From positions 1-15,654 of the forward strand of contig JAJCYF010000111.1 of NCBI GenBank assembly GCA_029263035.1: a stretch of DNA of 15,654 nt, read 5' to 3'. The translations under genes were made by a program, and so were the position numbers. Below, in pieces: positions 12,467 to 15,654 of the stretch. The DNA is from Actinomycetes bacterium. Its GTDB lineage: Bacteria > Actinomycetota > CADDZG01 > JAHWKV01. The notes beneath the pieces were generated by a model that saw only the letters and a program-made list of their open reading frames with translations, made no database searches and was not told the origin of the DNA. Each line of letters begins with the position of its first letter. The first letter of the stretch is position 1.

Positions 12467-12808
12467 ATGTCGCCACCAACTCTTGTACCACCTTCCACCG
12501 CTGCCGGGTTGCTGAGATTGGCTCGTCTGAAATCCGGACTTAGTCAAAAACAGCTTGCCGATAGTGCGGGCGTACCGAGCACAATGATCTCCGCTTACGA
12601 ACGAGATTTGCGACAGCCTACGCTGCCGACGCTCCTTCGCTTACTCCATGCGGCAGGCATGGATCTTCGCATGAACCTCGTGCCACTTGATGAACACGAT
12701 TTGGTGCTTGAGCAACTGGAGCAGGCGAGAACCCTGGAAGACAAAGAACGGCTCAACCGGCAGCAGGAAAGATGGCGAAAGGCGGTACCGGCACCCAAAA
12801 AGAGCTAA
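12467..12808 (+). CDS. XRE-family helix-turn-helix regulator, antitoxin-like
   Basis: The 113-residue protein has one HTH_3/XRE domain (about 14-68): LLRLARLKSGLSQKQLADSAG, then STMISAYERDLRQPTLPTLLRLL. The C-terminal part (DEHDLVLEQLEQARTL, then a basic helix) resembles XRE proteins that act as antitoxins or sit beside nucleotidyltransferase-type toxins. Such genes normally have a partner on the same strand, but none follows: the next gene is convergent and the two stop codons overlap by 4 bp (12805-12808). Lower GC than its neighbours and plus orientation point to acquisition. Its own promoter is leaderless-type. It may repress itself and the divergent DUF6166-like gene. An orphan antitoxin remnant is likely but unproven. 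Confidence 0.8.
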   Translation: MSPPTLVPPSTAAGLLRLARLKSGLSQKQLADSAGVPSTMISAYERDLRQPTLPTLLRLLHAAGMDLRMNLVPLDEHDLVLEQLEQARTLEDKERLNRQQERWRKAVPAPKKS

Positions 12809-13014
12809 GCGATCCCGATTCTCAGGTTGCGGGCCCGCTCTACGCCGCCTTCACGGACCAGGTCGAAGGTGACCCGCTGGCCGACGCGAAAGAAGCGGAA
12901 CATGCCGGTGTCGATGGCGATCGGGTCGATCTCCCACTCCGTCTCGCCGTCGTCGCTGGCGATGATGCCCACCTTCTCGTTGACGTGGTACTCCTTCACT
13001 GACCCCTGCGGCAT
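12805..13014 (-). CDS. Diverged cold-shock-domain-like small protein
   Basis: The 69-residue protein follows the outline of a CspA-type OB-fold: GSVKEYHVNEKVGIIASDDG at the start, then RVGQRVTFDLVREGGVERARNLRI at the end, close to the family's GQ-V-F and A-N pattern. The two RNA-binding motifs are degraded: the RNP1 position reads EKVGIIA instead of KGFGFI, and the RNP2 position reads WEIDPIAI instead of the usual V-F-V-H. Classical aromatic nucleic-acid contacts are therefore largely missing. The start has a near-perfect ribosome-binding site, AAGGAGG, 4 nt before the ATG. It lies 25 bp after the CNNM/CBS gene and is probably translated from its mRNA. Its stop overlaps the xre stop. The fold is likely; the function is not known. 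Confidence 0.7.
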   Translation of the reverse strand: MPQGSVKEYHVNEKVGIIASDDGETEWEIDPIAIDTGMFRFFRVGQRVTFDLVREGGVERARNLRIGIA

Positions 13015-13017
13015 AAA

Positions 13018-13024
13018 CCCTCCT
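13018..13024 (-). promoter_or_regulatory. Strong ribosome-binding site AAGGAGG
   Basis: On the minus strand AAGGAGG lies 4 nt before the ATG at 13014. It is the best anti-16S match seen in the window and confirms the start of the small cold-shock-like gene. Confidence 0.6.
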
Positions 13025-13039
13025 TGAGTTGCTGCAATC

Positions 13040-14332
13040 CTATTGCGAGTCCTTGACCGCCGGGCTGGCGGCGACCGGAGCTCCCCTCACCAGCACGTGC
13101 GAGATGCGCCGGCCGGTCATCTTGTGGACCTCGAACTCGATTCCGTCGTGCCGTACTGTATCGCCCGGCGCGGCCACCCTGCCCAGCATTCCGCCCACCA
13201 GGCCCCCGACCGAGTCCCACTCCGCACTCGGCAGTTCCACGTCCAGCAGCTCGCTCAGCTCGTCGATACCCAGGCGGGCGGTCACGCTGATCGCGTCCTC
13301 CCCCACCACCGAGACGTTGGGCTCGTCCCGGTCGTACTCGTCGCTGATCTCGCCGACGATCTCCTCCAGCAGGTCCTCCATCGTCGCCACCCCGGCGACG
13401 CCGCCGTACTCGTCGACCACCACCACCATGTGGGTCTTGGTCTGCTGCATGTCCCTCAGCAGTTCGGCGACCTTCTTGGACTCGGGGACGAACACCGCCT
13501 GGCGTTTGATGTCGGCGGCCTTTTTGACCGCCTTGGACCGGCCGCCGTTGTGCAACCGGCGGATGACGTCCTTCTGGTAGACGATGCCGATGACGTTGTC
13601 GATGTTCTCGGAGATCACCGGGATCCGGGAGTGCCCGCTCTTCAGCGTCACGTCCAGGATCTCCTCCAGGGTGGCCGTGGCCTCGACCCACACCATGTCC
13701 GGGCGGGGCACCATGACCTCTCGGACGACGGTGTCGGTGAACTCCAGGATCGAGTGGATCATCTCCCGCTCGTCGGCCTGGATGACCTCCTCGGACTGGG
13801 CGACGTCCAGGATCGATTTGATCTCCTCTTCACTCAGCAGCGGGCCCTTGGGCAGCCCCCTTCCGGGCAGCATGACCAGGAACACCCGGCCCAGCTTGAT
13901 AAGGATCGAGGCCAGCGGGCCCAGCAGCGACCCCAGCAGGTAGACCGGGCGGGCGGCGGCCAGCAGCACGTTGTCCAGACGCTCCAGAACCCAGGTCCGG
14001 GGGGCCAGCTCGGCGAACTCGAACAGGACCACACCCATGATCACCACTGCGATCAGCTCCGGCACCGGCCAGCCCTGGCGCAGGACCGTGGCGGTAACCA
14101 GGACCGTGGCGGTGACCCTCAGCAGGAGCATGACCAGCAGGACGCTGGTGAGAAAGGTCGATGAGTTCTGGGCGATCTTGATGAGCAGCGCACCCTTTTT
14201 CGGGTGGTCGTTCTCCAGGATCTCGGCGCGGGCGACTGAGAGCCGGGTCATCGCGTTGACCCAGGCGGAGGTGACAAAAGCGAGAATGATCGCCAGGCCG
14301 GCGATTAGAAGCTGGGTCATGGTGCCGCTCAC
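13040..14332 (-). CDS. CNNM (DUF21)/CBS/CorC-HlyC-domain membrane protein
   Basis: The 430-residue protein has the CorC/HlyC-family (TlyC-like) architecture. The N-terminal CNNM membrane domain has hydrophobic segments at about 9-26, 60-85, 90-110 and 118-150. A CBS pair follows (about 190-330: MVPRPDMVWVEATATLEEIL, HSRIPVISENIDNVIGIVY, then HMVVVVDEYGGVAGVATMEDLLEEIVGEI), and a CorC_HlyC domain with SVGGLVGGMLGRV. Homologues are linked to Mg or Co transport and ion homeostasis; the transported ion cannot be read here. GTG at 14332 is preferred: it overlaps the ybeY stop by GTGA and has GGGAG 7 nt upstream. ATG at 14320 is the alternative. The open frame continues to 14503 but only as out-of-frame ybeY. 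A CorC-type gene beside ybeY is common in bacteria. Confidence 0.92.
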   Translation of the reverse strand: MSGTMTQLLIAGLAIILAFVTSAWVNAMTRLSVARAEILENDHPKKGALLIKIAQNSSTFLTSVLLVMLLLRVTATVLVTATVLRQGWPVPELIAVVIMGVVLFEFAELAPRTWVLERLDNVLLAAARPVYLLGSLLGPLASILIKLGRVFLVMLPGRGLPKGPLLSEEEIKSILDVAQSEEVIQADEREMIHSILEFTDTVVREVMVPRPDMVWVEATATLEEILDVTLKSGHSRIPVISENIDNVIGIVYQKDVIRRLHNGGRSKAVKKAADIKRQAVFVPESKKVAELLRDMQQTKTHMVVVVDEYGGVAGVATMEDLLEEIVGEISDEYDRDEPNVSVVGEDAISVTARLGIDELSELLDVELPSAEWDSVGGLVGGMLGRVAAPGDTVRHDGIEFEVHKMTGRRISHVLVRGAPVAASPAVKDSQ

Positions 14333-14796
14333 GCCCGGGCTCCCGACTGGCCGGTGAGGTCGAACTCGCGGGAGCGCATCCGCTCGGCGCCGGCTTCGGT
14401 GTCGTGGTCGTAACCCAGCAGGTGAAGCACCCCGTGGGCCACCAGAAGGTCCAGCTCGGCCTGCAGCCCCTGGGTCGCCTGGGCGGCCGCCACCTCGGGA
14501 CACAACACCAGGTCGCCGATCATCCGCGGCGGCCCGTCATCGCCCATACCCGGGTCGGCGGGACCGTCGATGGGAAACGCCAGCACGTCGGTGGGACCGG
14601 TCTTGCCCATGTGCTCGGAGTTGAGCTCGGCCATGCGCTCCGGATTCACCAGGGTGATGGAGATCTCACCCATTGCCCCCTCGGAGGCGGCGGTCCGGGC
14701 GGCTACCGCCACTATCCGGTCTATGTCCACGCCCATCGCCTGCTCGTCCGAAAACGTTATGGCGATGGGGCTGCTACTGGGAGGTTCCGACTTCAC
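14329..14796 (-). CDS. ybeY: Endoribonuclease YbeY, rRNA maturation factor
   Basis: YbeY is a metal-dependent RNase needed for 16S rRNA 3'-end maturation and ribosome quality control. The 155-residue protein keeps the zinc motif HGVLHLLGYDH (H121, H125, H131) and the family stretches ELNSEHMGKTGPTDVLAFP (57-75) and IGDLVLCPEVA (93-103). The start is GTG at 14796, which overlaps the phoH stop by GTGA; the only upstream purine run (GGAG) is about 11 nt away, so translation probably depends on coupling to phoH. A glycine/proline-rich insert (about 76-90, GPADPGMGDDGPP) between the two motifs is a small local expansion. Confidence 0.95.
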   Translation of the reverse strand: MKSEPPSSSPIAITFSDEQAMGVDIDRIVAVAARTAASEGAMGEISITLVNPERMAELNSEHMGKTGPTDVLAFPIDGPADPGMGDDGPPRMIGDLVLCPEVAAAQATQGLQAELDLLVAHGVLHLLGYDHDTEAGAERMRSREFDLTGQSGARA

Positions 14797-15654
14797 GACG
14801 CCGGTTGCTCCAGATCCAGCTCTGCCTGGAGATTGCTTTCGTTGAACAGCCGGTAGGCCTCAACGATCTCCTGGACCAGCTTGTGGCGCACCACGTCGTT
14901 GGCGTCCAGGTAGCAAAACTCCACGTCGTTGAGCTCATTGAGGATCTTCTGCACCAGCGTCAGACCGGAGGTCTGCATCCGGGGAAGATCGATCTGGGTG
15001 ACGTCGCCGGTCACGACCGCCCGGGAGCCGAATCCCAGCCGGGTGAGGAACATCTTCATCTGCTCGGCGGTGGTGTTCTGGGCCTCGTCGAGGATGATGA
15101 AGGAGTCGTTGAGAGTCCGGCCCCGCATGAAGGCCAGCGGCGCCACCTCGATCATCCCGCGCTCCATCGCCTTGGCGTAGGCGTCGGGCTCGAGCATCTC
15201 GTAGAGCGCGTCGTAGAGCGGCCGCAGGTAGGGGTCGACCTTGGCGGCGATGTCACCGGGCAGGAAACCCAGGTGCTCGCCGGCCTCGACCGCCGGCCGG
15301 GTCAGGATGATCCGCTGCACCTGCTTGGACTGCAGGGCCTGGACCGCTGCCGCAACCGCCAGGTAGGTCTTGCCGGTGCCCGCCGGGCCGATGCCGAAGG
15401 TGATGGTGTTGCGCCTGATCGCGTCGATGTAGCGCTTCTGACCCACGGTCTTGGCGCGGATCGAGCGCGTTCGGGTGGTGAGGATGGCGTCGGTCAGGAC
15501 CTGGGAGGGGCGGACATCGCCGAGCTTGACCATGTCAATGGAGCGTCCGACCGAGTCGGTGGTCAGCACGTGGCCGCGGCTCATCAGCTCGATCAGTTCT
15601 TCGAACAGCCGGGCGACGGTTTCCGTCTCGGACGGCTCACCGGAGATCGTGATC
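14793..15654 (-). CDS. phoH: PhoH-family ATPase, 5' end outside the window
   Basis: The C-terminal 286 residues are visible; the reading frame is open to the right edge, so the true start lies beyond 15654. Residues from the window edge ([23 protein letters not shown]) belong to the N-terminal KH-like region of PhoH, so the ATG at 15584 is not the start. Walker A is GPAGTGKT (15366-15389), Walker B is ILDEAQN, and [10 protein letters not shown] is a family motif near the nucleotide site. PhoH proteins are ATPases related to helicase cores, linked to RNA metabolism and regularly next to ybeY. The stop overlaps the ybeY start (GTGA). Confidence 0.95.
   Translation of the reverse strand, partial: ITISGEPSETETVARLFEELIELMSRGHVLTTDSVGRSIDMVKLGDVRPSQVLTDAILTTRTRSIRAKTVGQKRYIDAIRRNTITFGIGPAGTGKTYLAVAAAVQALQSKQVQRIILTRPAVEAGEHLGFLPGDIAAKVDPYLRPLYDALYEMLEPDAYAKAMERGMIEVAPLAFMRGRTLNDSFIILDEAQNTTAEQMKMFLTRLGFGSRAVVTGDVTQIDLPRMQTSGLTLVQKILNELNDVEFCYLDANDVVRHKLVQEIVEAYRLFNESNLQAELDLEQPAS

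Noticed and set aside
12772..13002. Plus-strand open frame after xre as a possible toxin partner
   Set aside because: It starts inside xre and is the shadow of the cold-shock-like gene, with no toxin motif or separate ribosome-binding site.
13043..14164. Plus-strand open frame of 373 codons rich in D, H, Q and V
   Set aside because: It is antisense to the CNNM/CBS gene; its composition reflects the complementary strand of a high-GC coding sequence.
14333..14503. Longer CNNM/CBS protein reaching back to 14503
   Set aside because: The extra codons are ybeY sequence read in the wrong frame, and a coupled GTG start at 14332 is available.
1..15654. CRISPR array, insertion sequence, tRNA or rRNA genes
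   Set aside because: No spaced direct repeats of CRISPR length, no transposase-like protein, no tRNA cloverleaf signature and no rRNA sequence were recognised on either strand.

Overview
The window is a high-GC bacterial chromosome segment, most likely from an actinobacterium (Actinomycetota). The evidence is a group 1 sigma factor with the actinobacterial-style C-terminus, dgt directly upstream of dnaG, frequent GTG starts, and several genes with a TANNNT box 6-7 nt before the start codon, as in leaderless transcription. I cannot name a genus. Seventeen genes are supported: fourteen on the minus strand and three on the plus strand (vapB, vapC and an xre gene).

Read in transcription order (minus strand, right to left), the backbone is a widely conserved housekeeping neighbourhood: phoH (cut by the right edge), ybeY, a CNNM/CBS/CorC membrane protein, a diverged cold-shock-like protein, a DUF6166-like protein, recO, a MacroD-type ADP-ribose hydrolase, a MetE-like barrel protein, glyS (glycyl-tRNA synthetase), a small DUF1416-like beta-sandwich protein, ppdK (pyruvate phosphate dikinase), dgt, dnaG and rpoD. 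It resembles the phoH-ybeY-era-recO-glyS-dnaG-sigA order of many Gram-positive genomes, but era is absent from its expected place. The block combines RNA maturation, DNA repair, translation, replication priming and the principal sigma factor. The groups phoH/ybeY/corC, glyS/DUF1416-like/ppdK and dgt/dnaG/rpoD are tightly packed. Four junctions share a GTGA stop/start overlap, and dgt/dnaG overlap by 8 bp.

Two plus-strand intrusions break the backbone. The first (about 4035-5200) is a roughly 515-base, visibly AT-richer non-coding stretch followed by a vapBC-type toxin-antitoxin pair. The non-coding stretch holds a 24-bp imperfect hairpin whose G-U pairs favour a plus-strand RNA, a possible extended -10 in front of it, and further inverted repeats. 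Directly before vapB lie four GGTGGYA heptamers that run into a leaderless-type -10. The second (12467-12808) is a lone, lower-GC XRE regulator of the antitoxin kind with no partner toxin. Its stop codon overlaps the stop codon of the cold-shock-like gene head to head.

The left end is marked by a G19-C14 homopolymer dyad 6 nt after the rpoD stop. It could be a terminator, an unstable tract or an assembly artefact. No tRNA, rRNA, CRISPR array or insertion sequence was recognised. The most promising undescribed items are the candidate structured RNA ahead of vapBC and the MetE-like barrel protein that keeps the zinc-site signature.
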